The position numbers were made by a program, and so were the translations under genes. 50,000 nt of DNA from Isochrysis galbana (taxonomy: Eukaryota; Haptophyta; Isochrysidales; Isochrysidaceae). Shown piece after piece: positions 29,371 to 38,454 of this stretch. The DNA lies in contig JADDIW010000136.1 in assembly GCA_018136815.1 (NCBI GenBank), positions 1-50,000 on the forward strand. The letters run 5' to 3'. Positions within the stretch are counted from its first letter, which is position 1. Each line of letters starts with the position of its first letter. The notes beneath the pieces were generated by a model. The model worked only from the letters and a program-made list of their open reading frames with translations, did no database searches and was not told the DNA's origin.

Positions 29371-30068
29371 TGGCGATTTTAGCGTTGAGCGTCTTTATAG
29401 TTTTTTGTTTTTTGTGATAATTGCGTATTGCGTACACGTTCAAGTCCATGAAATCATAGAAGTATTGTATTGCGGTGCGTACAGAATCAAGCTGTATCGA
29501 CCGTGTTTGCTGGTGATGAACATGGCTTCGTAATGCGCTGCGAGAGGCGCGCTTGAAGGCAATCGATAAAATTATACCGGAGGGGGCCCGAAATATATTT
29601 CCGCGCGGCCGTCAGAGGCCTAAAAAATTGAGTATTTTTCGAAAATTTTCCTGAGGACCCCGGATTTTTTTTTGCTGATCTCTCATACCAGAACCTATAG
29701 GGTGCTTATTTTGGTCCTCGTTTGCCCATTACCGATGGTGCCCTCCGCACCCCCCTAGTGAGTGACCGGGCTACAATGTGTGCTGTGTGAGGAGCTTGCG
29801 GTGCTGTGTGGGCGCAAGGCGTTTTGTACCGCTGCTCCGGTTAGAGAGGAATAATTAAAGTTTGGTCTTTGACTCGGCGCAGAGGGTGTGGGGGGCACCC
29901 CCATGATGCCTCAGGGAGCCTCCCAACACTTCCCAGTCCTATTTTATCTATCCTTATAGAAAACGTTGCTGGGTGAGAAACTCTAGCCTCTAGAGCTTAT
30001 TAGAGTACTCTAGTACTCTAGATCTACTCTGGAGCTCTAGATTAGAGTAGAGAGAGTACGGCGCGGCG
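29371..30068. other. Intergenic, repeat ends and CTAG-rich palindromic cluster
   Basis: 29719-29775 (CCCATTACCGATGGTGCCCTCCGCACC, then GTGAGTGACCGGGCTAC) matches 44497-44551. Between 29985 and 30060 is a cluster of TCTAGA, AGTACTCTAGTACTCT and related palindromic words immediately upstream of the next gene. A similar AGTACTCAGTACTCTACTCTAG lies at 37993. No gene is supported. Confidence 0.5.
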
Positions 30069-30875
30069 ATGCTCTGGTGGATGGCGGCGGCGCCAGAGCT
30101 GCTGGGCGGCGAGTGGGCGGGCTGGTGCTGCAGCTACTCGACGGGGACAGCGCGGCTGCGTCCTGTGCCTGACGCATACCTCTCCGATACCGCGATCGAG
30201 TGGGGCCAGATCCCCACCGGCTTCGAGGAGCTTACGAGCGAGCAAGTCGTTGGAGCGAGCGTCAACAGAAGAAGCGTGCGCATCCTCCCAGAGGACGGCT
30301 GCGCGATCGAAGACCTGCCAGCGACGATCTCACGGACGGAGACAAGCTTCAGTGTTCTCACCCAGACGCCTGTCCCGGCCGCCGCTTCGCAAACACACCT
30401 TGGAGACAACCTGTGGCAAATGGAGACAGTCTTTGGAGCTGTCTGCGGCGGCGCGAGAGAGCGACCGACAGCGCTACCGCACTCAGCGTCAAGGACAAGG
30501 ATGGAGCTGAAGTTCAATGCAGAGACGGGAAGCCTTTGTGGTCCCGAAGTTTCCGCGTGGCAGGAGCGCAGATGGGCCGAAATTCCGGGTGAGCTGACGG
30601 TTCGGGAAGGGAGTGGCGGGCGGAGCGGCCTCGACGGTGCCTGGGTGTCATCTGCGATAGGAGTTGGATGCTTCGGAGAGAAGAAAGTGGGTGGATCTGT
30701 CCGGGAGGGGGCGTTGGAGCTACCCGTAATTGGCATCACTGTTCGGTGGGCGCCAGCTGTCATCGAATTCCAGCTGGCTCTTCCGGAGCAGGATGAAACC
30801 AGCATCATTCGTCGCACCTTTAATTTGGCTTCCCACACGTGCGCGCTCAGTTGCGAGTCGCATGCTCTTGCCTGA
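30069..30875 (+). CDS. Unassigned beta-rich protein, 268 residues
   Basis: A single open exon with balanced composition and no low-complexity tracts. The N-terminus (LLGGEWAGWCCSYSTGTARLRPVPDAYLSD) and the periodic beta-strand-like segments (MELKFNAETGSL, LPVIGITVRWAPAVIEFQLAL, IIRRTF) suggest a lipocalin-like or similar barrel. There is no signal peptide and no TM segment. The segment RRSVRILPEDGCAIEDLP looks conserved in character. It could belong to one of the algal/plant domain-of-unknown-function families with a GEWxG start, but I cannot name one safely. The ATG at 30069 follows a palindromic CTAG cluster, and an upstream exon cannot be excluded. Confidence 0.6.
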   Translation: MLWWMAAAPELLGGEWAGWCCSYSTGTARLRPVPDAYLSDTAIEWGQIPTGFEELTSEQVVGASVNRRSVRILPEDGCAIEDLPATISRTETSFSVLTQTPVPAAASQTHLGDNLWQMETVFGAVCGGARERPTALPHSASRTRMELKFNAETGSLCGPEVSAWQERRWAEIPGELTVREGSGGRSGLDGAWVSSAIGVGCFGEKKVGGSVREGALELPVIGITVRWAPAVIEFQLALPEQDETSIIRRTFNLASHTCALSCESHALA

Positions 30876-31016
30876 AAAGTCTCACTGAGAAGCGGCTCGG
30901 AAACTGCCGCTATGCATGGCTGGCGTGGAAGTCTGTTGATATTCGAGTGAGAGCGTCTTGCCGACCGACTGTGCCCACGTCTAACATCTAAAGACTCTAC
31001 CTTGGTTTACTATAAA

Positions 31017-31287
31017 TAATAAACCTTTTAATAGTCTCACCGCACACGCGGCCGTGGACCGTCTGCTTTCTTCTCACGCAGCAAAACCTCCTACACCCCC
31101 ACTCCTCCGGCCCTTCCCCCCCCCGCCATCAGGCGACTCCCCCCGTGCACTACTAGGGGGATAGGGTATAGGGTTGAAGTGCTGAATGAAGGGGCCTTAG
31201 ATATGGTCCGGTGGCCCGCGCCCCCCCTAGTGATCGTTCCCCCCCCTTCCTCCTGTGTCTCCGCGTGGGCGGCGGCCTCGGTCCCGA
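31017..31287 (+). repeat. Dispersed repeat, copy B
   Basis: Counterpart of 5589-5857. It begins AATAAACCTTTTAATAGTCTC and ends CGGTCCCGA, and contains CTACACCCCCACTC, CCATCAGGCGACTCC and GGTCCGGTGGCCCGCGCCCC. It also resembles the leader of the transposase remnant at 25816. It sits in the 3' flank of the gene ending at 30875. Confidence 0.7.
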
Positions 31288-32459
31288 CTTATCCTGTAAA
31301 CAGGCGCGAGATTTACCGATTTTTCGGTGGGCGGAGCTCAACTAAGTTTATACTTGCAGACGAAATGGAGCGCGCCGCCGCGACTCCCCTCTCCCTCGGG
31401 CCCCCCGGCCTGAGGGGCCGCCCCCCCAGTGCCCATGGAGCAGCCGCTGTCGAAGCGGCCGCGTCCGCCCACCGAGGCCGAGCAGGTGCGTGCGACTCCG
31501 GTCGCGCCACACGGTCCGTGGCCCCGGCCACACCACCCATGGCAGCCATGCTGGCCTCCCCCATGGGCCATGGGGGGTAAGGCTGTGAACAGCGCCCCAC
31601 ACGAGATTCCCGGTGGGAGGCGCGCTCCATTGCAACCTGCAACCAACTGTGAAGTTAATTGAGGCCCCCACAACCTTTGTTAAGGTCAATGTTACACACG
31701 TACTGTGACAACAGCGCACAAGGGCGCGGGACTTTTCGGGTGGTACACCGGGACTTTCTATGTCCCGCGCCCTCACTTGCATGAATTAGGATTGCATGAC
31801 GAGGGAACGCGGAACGTAGCAACACATAAGTACAACAAACATGCTGCAAGGAGCAAACAAATATACAAGAATACAAGGTATCTAGGCAGGGCAGCTCGGA
31901 GGGCGCCAACCAATGCCACGGCTGAAATGCCAAAGGCACAAGGATTGCTCTGGCAACCACATACTCATGGGAAAGACAGCACAGAGTCCAGCTATCGTGT
32001 CAACATCGACGTCGCATAGCTATAGCAAGGCCGTGGCGTCATAGATCGCGTGCCACGACGTCCAAACTCGCGCGAATAAGTAGAATAAATAGTTCGGGCA
32101 GCCCTTTGGAAGGACTCGCACAGCGGTGGCGCTAATACACCCACGAATCCACATCATCGACAAACGTGCTCTTGGTCAAGAATTGTGCCGTGAAGTATAG
32201 GGGTTCGTCTTCACTGCGGGAATCGCGAGAAGAAATGAATAAACGATCATAAATGTGGCGGCGGCTCGCCATGAGAATCGGCCGTGAGATCGAGATATGT
32301 GTCCAGGATGGGGTGCACATCATATCCGCCCGCCTCCTACTCAGCATCGAACGGCGGCTGCCACAGGGGCATGATTGGCGGCGACAGACAGGGCCGCAAA
32401 TGATTCGAGGCCCGCGAGCGTACCAGCGACTCAGCTGGGCCTGCCTGAAGCCTGAGGCG
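31288..32459. other. Intergenic, possible orphan exon and hairpin
   Basis: At 31435-31485 an ATG opens MEQPLSKRPRPPTEAEQ, followed exactly by CAG|GTGCGTGCG, the favoured donor of this genome. It may be a first exon cut off from its gene, but no downstream exon is found. At 32132-32506 a minus-strand frame (…RHIYDRLFISSRDSRSEDE…) lies just downstream of the protease gene. It could be an alternative 3' exon or UTR. Nothing else is supported. Confidence 0.35.
31721..31773. repeat. Hairpin with perfect 12-bp stem
   Basis: AGGGCGCGGGAC (31721-31732) is complementary to GTCCCGCGCCCT (31762-31773), with a 29-nt loop containing CGGGTGGTACACCGGG, itself partly palindromic. No T-run follows. The role is unknown. 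Confidence 0.7.
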
Positions 32460-33077
32460 TCAAGCCGACCCGGGCTGCGCCACGGCCGCGACCATCGCAG
32501 GAACATGCGTGTATGCTTTCATGGCGTCCCGTGCTTGCAGTAACGCGGAGCGCAGCGTTTCCCCCGTCTCGGTCGGCCTCGAGCGCAGCCGACTCGCAGC
32601 ATGGGACGGGATAACGCGCGAATTGCACTCGCCCTTGCGATCGGCGACCGCACCCGCCTGCGCGGGCGGCCAAATCTTGGCCACCACAGTGCCTGCTAGG
32701 TTGGAGTGCGGCACTGCGCCATAGTGTGTGGAGTCATTGGAGTTGGCGGCGTTGTCGCCCTCGACCCAGACGTGCCTCGTTGGCACGCGAACGAGGCGTC
32801 CATTCCTCGAGTAGAGCCAGTCACCCCCGACGGCCACCACGCGCTTCGTGAGGAGCTGCGCCTCGCAGCCTGGCTCAGGAGAACGGAGCACTACCACGTC
32901 TCCACGCTCGACTGCGTTCAGCTGCTTCACTAGGATGGTAGTGGCGGTCTGGAAGGTTGGAGACATGGAAGAGCCAGCCACTTTGGCAGTGCTCAGCTCG
33001 TTGCTGGCTGTGGCGATGGTCGCGCTCGCCAGAGCAGTTGCTGCCGCAGCGGGAGAGCGGAGGACTGATCGGAGCAT
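32460..33077 (-). CDS. Mitochondrial inner-membrane protease (IMP1/IMP2-type S26 signal peptidase)
   Basis: A 205-residue protein. Residues 1-30 are Arg/Ala-rich with a hydrophobic stretch, as in a mitochondrial N-terminus with one membrane anchor. The catalytic Ser is S37 in GSSMSPT and the general-base Lys is K78 in LTKRVVAVGGD. The third conserved block is HVWVEGDNAANSNDSTHYG (102-120), followed by AKIWPP. These are the S26 boxes in the IMP arrangement. The enzyme removes sorting peptides from proteins of the intermembrane space. The frame runs upstream to an ATG at 33179, but that part is a Glu/Arg/Gly translation of the GA tract, so 33077 is chosen. The tail after WPP (about 67 residues) is longer than usual and has no known motif. 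Confidence 0.85.
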   Translation of the reverse strand: MLRSVLRSPAAAATALASATIATASNELSTAKVAGSSMSPTFQTATTILVKQLNAVERGDVVVLRSPEPGCEAQLLTKRVVAVGGDWLYSRNGRLVRVPTRHVWVEGDNAANSNDSTHYGAVPHSNLAGTVVAKIWPPAQAGAVADRKGECNSRVIPSHAASRLRSRPTETGETLRSALLQARDAMKAYTHVPAMVAAVAQPGSA

Positions 33078-33732
33078 CTCTGCCTCTCTGCCTCTCTCTC
33101 TCTCTCCCTCTCCCTCCCTCCCTCTCTCTCTCTCTCCCTCCCGCTCCCCTCCCCCCTCCCTCCCTTCGTCCTCTCTCACGAATTACGTAATAAATCGAGG
33201 GGAAACTTGAGTCCGGCAGAAGCGCTTGCGCGAGAAGGTCTCCGAGGAGCCGCGAAGATCCCCCCCCTTCCTTCTCTCTCTCTCTCTCTCTCTCGTCCTT
33301 CTCGCCCCTCCTCGCCCCACTCCCTTTAGCCGTCCTTTTGGGAAATGGGTCGTATTTCCATAGGAATCCGACGCAGCGGGATGGAGATTTTCCCTAGGCT
33401 CGTCACTGGGCACCAAGGAGACCGCTGCCATTGCGCAATCCCCTGTCTCATAAGCTTTATCGTGGAAGTGGACTGTTTCTTACTTGCTGGCGGCTTGAAA
33501 CTCGGAGAACGCGTAACGGAGAGCTTTGTGTGAGAGAAGACGAGAAGATGGAGAACGTCGAACGAGAAAGGACAACGGAGTGACAGGACGGAAGAGAGAG
33601 ACCAGACAAGGGTTTGAGAAAAGAAACGAAGAAGGAGGATGGAGAGGAAAGTACGGGGAGAGAGAAGACGGGGGAGGGGGGGGCGCGCGGGGGGGAGGGG
33701 GTTGCGTCGCCGTCCTCGCGCGCCGAGGTGGA

Positions 33733-33766
<34 letters not shown>

Positions 33767-34127
33767 AGGGAGAGGGAGCTGGAGAAGAGAAACAGAAACA
33801 AACGGCGAGGAGAGCGCCAAAGGCTGTCGTCCCGCGGATTCCTGGAATCATTCATTCACACCTGCTCCCATAGAAGCACACCGAAAGAGCAGGGGGGCGG
33901 CGGCGGCGGGGGGGGGGCGGGGGGGGCGGGGCCACGCAAGCAAAGGGTGGGCTCGAGCGCAGCCTCGCGATCGGGCTGCGTGGCAGTACGCAGTACCTTA
34001 CTCTTAGAGAAGCTGAGGAGGTGCCCACGGCGGCGGCGACGTCGGCTGGTCCCGTTTTCCTCTCGACAACGGCGATCAAGACCGCAGGCCGCGGTGTGTT
34101 GCAGAGCGCGATGATTGTCATATTGTT
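33078..34127. promoter_or_regulatory. Low-complexity tracts upstream of the protease gene, no gene
   Basis: 33085-33320 is CT-rich on the plus strand (GA-rich in the sense of the protease gene), with (CT)n at 33275-33294. 33525-33800 is GA-rich with (GA)n at 33738-33760. 33895-33932 has G-runs. All frames here are Arg/Glu/Gly or Ser/Leu/Pro artefacts. Confidence 0.5.
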
Positions 34128-34478
34128 AGGGCGGTCAAACAGTGATTCATAACTACTAACTACTTACATGCGGGGGGGGGGGCTGCATTGTTTGACCGTT
34201 CTCCGAAGCCCAAGAAAAATCTCCTGGGGGGCTTACTTGCCTCCACGAAAAATTGCCGAGGAAAATGGTGGGCTCTAATAGTACAGAACTGGCGGTCGCG
34301 CCGCGGGGACGATAATGTTATTTCGGGGACGTTGTTTCATGACACGCGATACCCCCAAGACCAAGACCCGAGATCCGTCTGCGCGATCGGGCGCCCGACC
34401 TTCCGACCTTCATTTGGTGCCTAGAGCAGGGGAGACGCCACCCGCGGAGCACCCCATGCACCCCACAGCGCACAGCGC

Positions 34479-34678
34479 GTGCACACCCTACATGTGAAAC
34501 ACAGGAACAGTGTTTTTTTTCGGAGGCCCAAAACATATGTTTTTCGCTGTTTTATTTCGGGCGGCCCCCCTACCCCGCACATCTGTTTTTTACACTGTTT
34601 TTTTTCGACGGCAAAAAACATACTGTTTTTGCTGTTTTATTTCTAAGTTTGGCTGTGTTTCACATGTAGGGTGCACAC
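34479..34678. mobile_element. 200-bp fold-back element nested in TIR copy 2
   Basis: ACCCTACATGTGAAACACAG near 34485-34504 is perfectly inverted as CTGTGTTTCACATGTAGGGT at 34653-34672. Inside, a ~55-bp T-rich segment is directly duplicated (ACAGTGTTTTTTTTCGG near 34507 and ACACTGTTTTTTTTCGA near 34594, each with an AAAACATA block and GCTGTTTTATTTC). No target duplication was identified. Confidence 0.75.
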
Positions 34679-34694
34679 GGTTGCCTTGGCCACA

Positions 34695-35261
34695 GGAGAG
34701 TTTGGCCCAGGCCAGAGTTTCGTTTCGGACCCGCCCAAATTTCGTTTCGAAATTTCGCACGCATTTCACTAAGTTTCGGGCCCGCTCCACCCAAATTTCG
34801 GGGTGTTTTGCTTTGCTCTCGGTTATAATGGCTAATGGCGCTAGCGCGCTCCGCGCGCATCGATACGCACCTAACTAACATTATACATTCTACAGTATTC
34901 GCGTACACGTGACACGTGCTATACTCTACACTAACACACTAACTATATACAACTCATACGGACGCAATCAATAGTAAGTGCTTCGTCGCCATTGGCTCAG
35001 TGAAGCCGAAGCCGCCGATATTCCCAGTTGTAACTAATTTTTATTTAGAGGGCGTCATGCGCATGCTGCGCATGCGGGGGGAGGCGACGGGGGGGGAGGG
35101 CGCTTCGTTCGGGGCCCAAATTTCGCTTCGGCGCTATGCGCCGTTCTTCAGCGCCTCGCACTTGCACTTGCACCCAAATTTCGGTCAAAAATTTCGATTT
35201 CGTCTGTCCACCCAAATTTTGCAAAACATTTCGCGAAACTCTGGCCCGGGCCAAAGGAGAG
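34695..35261. mobile_element. 567-bp inverted-repeat element nested in TIR copy 2
   Basis: GGCCCAGGCCAGAGTTTCG near 34704-34722 is inverted as CGAAACTCTGGCCCGGGCC at 35234-35252, with weaker pairing beyond. Inside both arms are repeated CCCAAATTTCG words. It starts right after the 200-bp fold-back element, so two small elements sit side by side. Confidence 0.65.
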
Positions 35262-36228
35262 TCCATCCTGCCCCCCCCCAACCCGCCCCTCGCAGGAATC
35301 GCCCGCGCTCGAACTCGAACTCGACAACGACCTCTACCTCCTCGACATTGTGACCGTCGACGCCTGGCTAGCGAGCGCCAACCTCCCGGCTCCAGGCGGC
35401 CCTCGCGGCGCTCCTTCCTCCGTTGGATAGCGCCTCACCCTCACCCGGCGCTGGTCGACATGGCGGCACCTGGCACCTGGATATATGGGGCTTGGCGCGG
35501 GCCGGACACCGGGCTGATGAACGACGAGAACGCGGTCTCGGAGCGCGCCCGGGCTCGGTTCGAAGTTGTGCTCTCCGGCCTCCGGCGGCGGACGTTAGCG
35601 CGCATGCTTTCGGGCGCCGCGACGGCCGATTTCGACGCAGCTTGGGGGCGCGTCGAGGGCGAATACCGTTGCTGGATGGGCGGCACCCGGATATATGGGG
35701 CCATGGGGCCTGGCTTGGGCCGGACTGCCGGACACCGGGCTGATGAACGACGAGAACGGTCTCGTATAGCTCGTAACTGTCGCATTCATCTTAGATGATG
35801 CGATTTCCAGGCTCTTGTTTCCAGGTCCTTCGCCGTGCGGCCACACGGTGAAGCTCAGGTACATCTAGGTTGGTAGGGTTCGTCCCTAGCGACCTAGAAT
35901 TCGGGTTCTCGTTTCGTTCTTTCTAGCCTGTTTGTCAGGTCTAGATTCCAAGTTTCCTCCTTTCGGGTAATCTTGACCCAAAGGAGCCAGGTCGCCTGTC
36001 GCTCGCTGCGCGCTTGTCTCAGGCTCTCGGGGTGCCTTCAGGATGCTTATTTAGCTTCTTGCAAGGCTTGTCGTTTCTTGTTGGGTCCCGGTTCTTTCTT
36101 GGGACCTGCTAACTTTCGTTGTCGTTCAGGCCTGTTCGTCGTAGGTTCTGCTTAGCCTGGTTAGGGTTTCGTTGTCTTCCGGCGTTTGATGTTCGCGTTG
36201 GCGTTCGGAAGTTTCCTCTCACATTCCC

Positions 36229-36379
36229 TAGGTCCGCTACCCTTGACGAGCCGCAAGGCGAGTGCGAGGGAGTGATAAGGGATGCGGGCGCGGCTGTCAG
36301 ATGGAGGATGTCGGGGTCGCGCGCGCGATGAGAACATTAAGAAGTTTTTTTTTTTTTTTTTTTAGGTCCGCTACCCTTG
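36229..36379 (+). mobile_element. 117-bp insertion with 17-bp target duplication and T-tail
   Basis: TAGGTCCGCTACCCTTG occurs at 36229-36245 and 36363-36379. Between them is a 117-bp GC-rich segment ending in a run of 19 T (36345-36363). A T-run directly before the right duplication is not the usual poly-A geometry. The insert may be a retroposed small RNA. No Pol III box or known RNA is recognised. Confidence 0.7.
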
Positions 36380-37502
36380 GCTTGTAGGTCCTTGCTTCTT
36401 TCTTCTCGGTCAAGGTGTTTGGCGAGCGAGTCGGTTGCTCTATCCGCTCGAGATTTGAGGTTTAATTTGCCATCTCCCCTTGGAGATCAGTGTAGGTTCG
36501 CTTCTTAGGTGAGGGAATCTTTCCCCTTGATGCAAGTTACATGCAAGCCCTTGGCCCCTTTGGTGTTTCTTCCCCTTGGTTGCTACTCAGGGTTGTTCGT
36601 TAGAAGCGTCTAGAAGGTTCACGCTCAACGGCAAGATTTCCTCCGTCGTGAAGATATCTCGTTGCGATCTATATCCGAAGTGATCGCCGTGGTCGCGCGA
36701 CATGACGCTCCCCTTCGGACTCTCCGCTACGCGGGAAGTTACAACGGAGACACGCTCCGGCCGTCGCTGCGGAGTCTCTCTCTCTCGCTCGCTCTCTCTC
36801 TCTCCGTCTCTCGCGACGTGTTTGAGTTATCGGTCATTTGGGGTCGCGGTTGCTTGATAATTTGCTTGGTTTGGGTGAATGGTTCCGGTGTGTTCGTGAG
36901 TCGGTGTATCCTGTTGTTCTCAGCTTCGTTGTCCGTCGTTGTTCGCTGCGTCGCTGCACTCTAGCAGCCTAGGCTCCCTCCCTGAGGGAAGAGTTCTTTG
37001 TAGGTCTAACAATCTCTTACTATCCATCACACTAGGGCCGCTAGGAGCGCCTCGCCGCCCCACAGCCCTTCGTTCGCCGTTCGTTCCCAGTCCAGACACC
37101 CAAAAGGGGATGCCCGACCCCATCCAGAATTTCATTCACCCGACTCCCGGCGGGGAGGAGGGCCAGAGCGCCGCGCTAACCGCCGGTGCCGCTCGCGACG
37201 GAGTGGCTCAGAGCCCTCCGGTAGCGCTCGACTCGACAGTAGCGCGCCCGGGCTCGGTTCGAAGTTGGGCTCTCCGCCGGCCTCCGGCGGCCGGCGGCGG
37301 ACGTCAGCGCGCGTGCTTTCGGGCGCCGCGACGGCCGATTTCGACGCGGCTTGGGGCGTATCGCGTCCGATTGGCGTCGCTGGCTGGGCGGCTCCTGGGT
37401 ATATGGGGCCTGGCTCGGGCCGGACACGCTGAGGATCGAGAACGGTCTCTCAGCGCGCCCGGCGTCGTTTTGAATTCGGGCTCTCCGAGATAGAGTATAG
37501 AG

Positions 37503-37563
37503 CATTTAGCATTTACATTTAGACATTTGACATTTACATTTAGCATTTAAAATGCGCATTTAG
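37503..37563 (+). repeat. Short CATTTA/CATTTAG tandem array
   Basis: About eight copies of CATTTA(G/C)-type words in 60 bp near the right end of TIR copy 2. It is AT-rich within GC-rich surroundings. Confidence 0.6.
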
Positions 37564-37777
37564 GCCTGTTTTGCGGCCGTTTTTGGGACACGCTTCGTTG
37601 TGGGGGCTTCCGGGGGGGGGGTCTGGGGCCCAAAGGGCACCGAATATGTGCTGGATAGGTGTTTTCCGGGGTTTCTACCGCTTTATACTTTGGTGTATTT
37701 CCTCAATCCTTACTGTTTATTTTTTAATTTTTATACACCCTCAGAAGTTAGAATAGAAAATAGTGTTTGACCGCCCT

Positions 37778-38454
37778 ATGTCCTATGTGTTTTCTGTATT
37801 TCTGTTACCCAGCTATGAATTTCCCATCTAGGGTATGGGCCTGCCTACGGCTGCCCCACGCGCTCTATTCGAGCAGTTTCAGAAGCTAGGGTAATTATTT
37901 CATGGTGGCGAATAGCAACGCGGTGTTCTTTTCGCAGTGGCTGTGGCTAGGGATATAGGGAGTTTTCTAGCAATAGGCAGCAGGCAGTTAAGAGTACTCA
38001 GTACTCTACTCTAGCTGAGCAGGTCAGTGGAGTACAGAATTGTAGAGTGGTAGGATATGTCCGGTCGCTCCCTCTTCCAAAGTCTTTCCGGGAGATTTTA
38101 ACGAAGAACTGGCGCCGCGAGCTTTTTTTAACTAAAACATCTTGTCTTGCAAAGGGGGTAAACTCTTCCCGCTTCTGACTCTAGAGTACGTCTAAATGGG
38201 AGGGGCTCCCGGGCTTCCCGCGCAAGGGGACGGTCTCCAGCTCTCCGAGAGAGGCCCCCCCCATCCCCTTTTCCCGCCCCCATCCGCGCGTCCCAGCGAG
38301 GGGGTGAGGGGGCGACAGAGAGGGAGGGAGGGAGGGGCGGGCGAGGGGGGGGGAGGGGGGGGGAGAGAGAGAGAGAGAGAGAACGTAGGGAGGGGGCGAG
38401 GGTTGGCGGTAGGCAGGAGAGTGCGCGATCGCGAGGTTGTGAGCTTGACTGCGC
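37778..38454. other. Intergenic with GA-rich tract before RMI1
   Basis: A CTAG/AGTACT-rich cluster at 37993-38050 resembles that at 29985-30060. From 38311 to 38400 the plus strand is G/A-only with (GA)n, ending about 55 bp before the RMI1 ATG. No gene is supported. Confidence 0.5.

Larger units (their letters stand above)
34128..37777. mobile_element. TIR transposon, family AGGGCGGTCAAACA, copy 2, composite
   Basis: Begins AGGGCGGTCAAACAGTG and ends TGTTTGACCGCCCT, a 14-bp perfect TIR over 3650 bp. The 9-bp flanks (CATATTGTT and ATGTCCTAT) do not match, so the two ends may come from different insertions or the duplication has decayed. Left and right subterminal blocks match copy 1 (17989-19640). 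The interior holds nested fold-back elements (34479-34678 and 34695-35261), a decayed version of the exon-like segment (35296 onward), minisatellite units (35460-35760 and 37230-37490) and a small insertion (36246-36362). The rest (35800-37000) has no recognisable coding content. Confidence 0.75.

Noticed and set aside
33078..33179. N-terminal extension of the IMP protease to ATG 33179
   Set aside because: The extra 34 residues are a Glu/Arg/Gly translation of the GA repeat. The mitochondrial-type N-terminus begins at 33077.
33326..34114. Several 110-165 codon ORFs on both strands
   Set aside because: All derive from GA/CT and G-run tracts (Arg-Glu-Arg-Glu, Ser-Leu-Ser-Leu).
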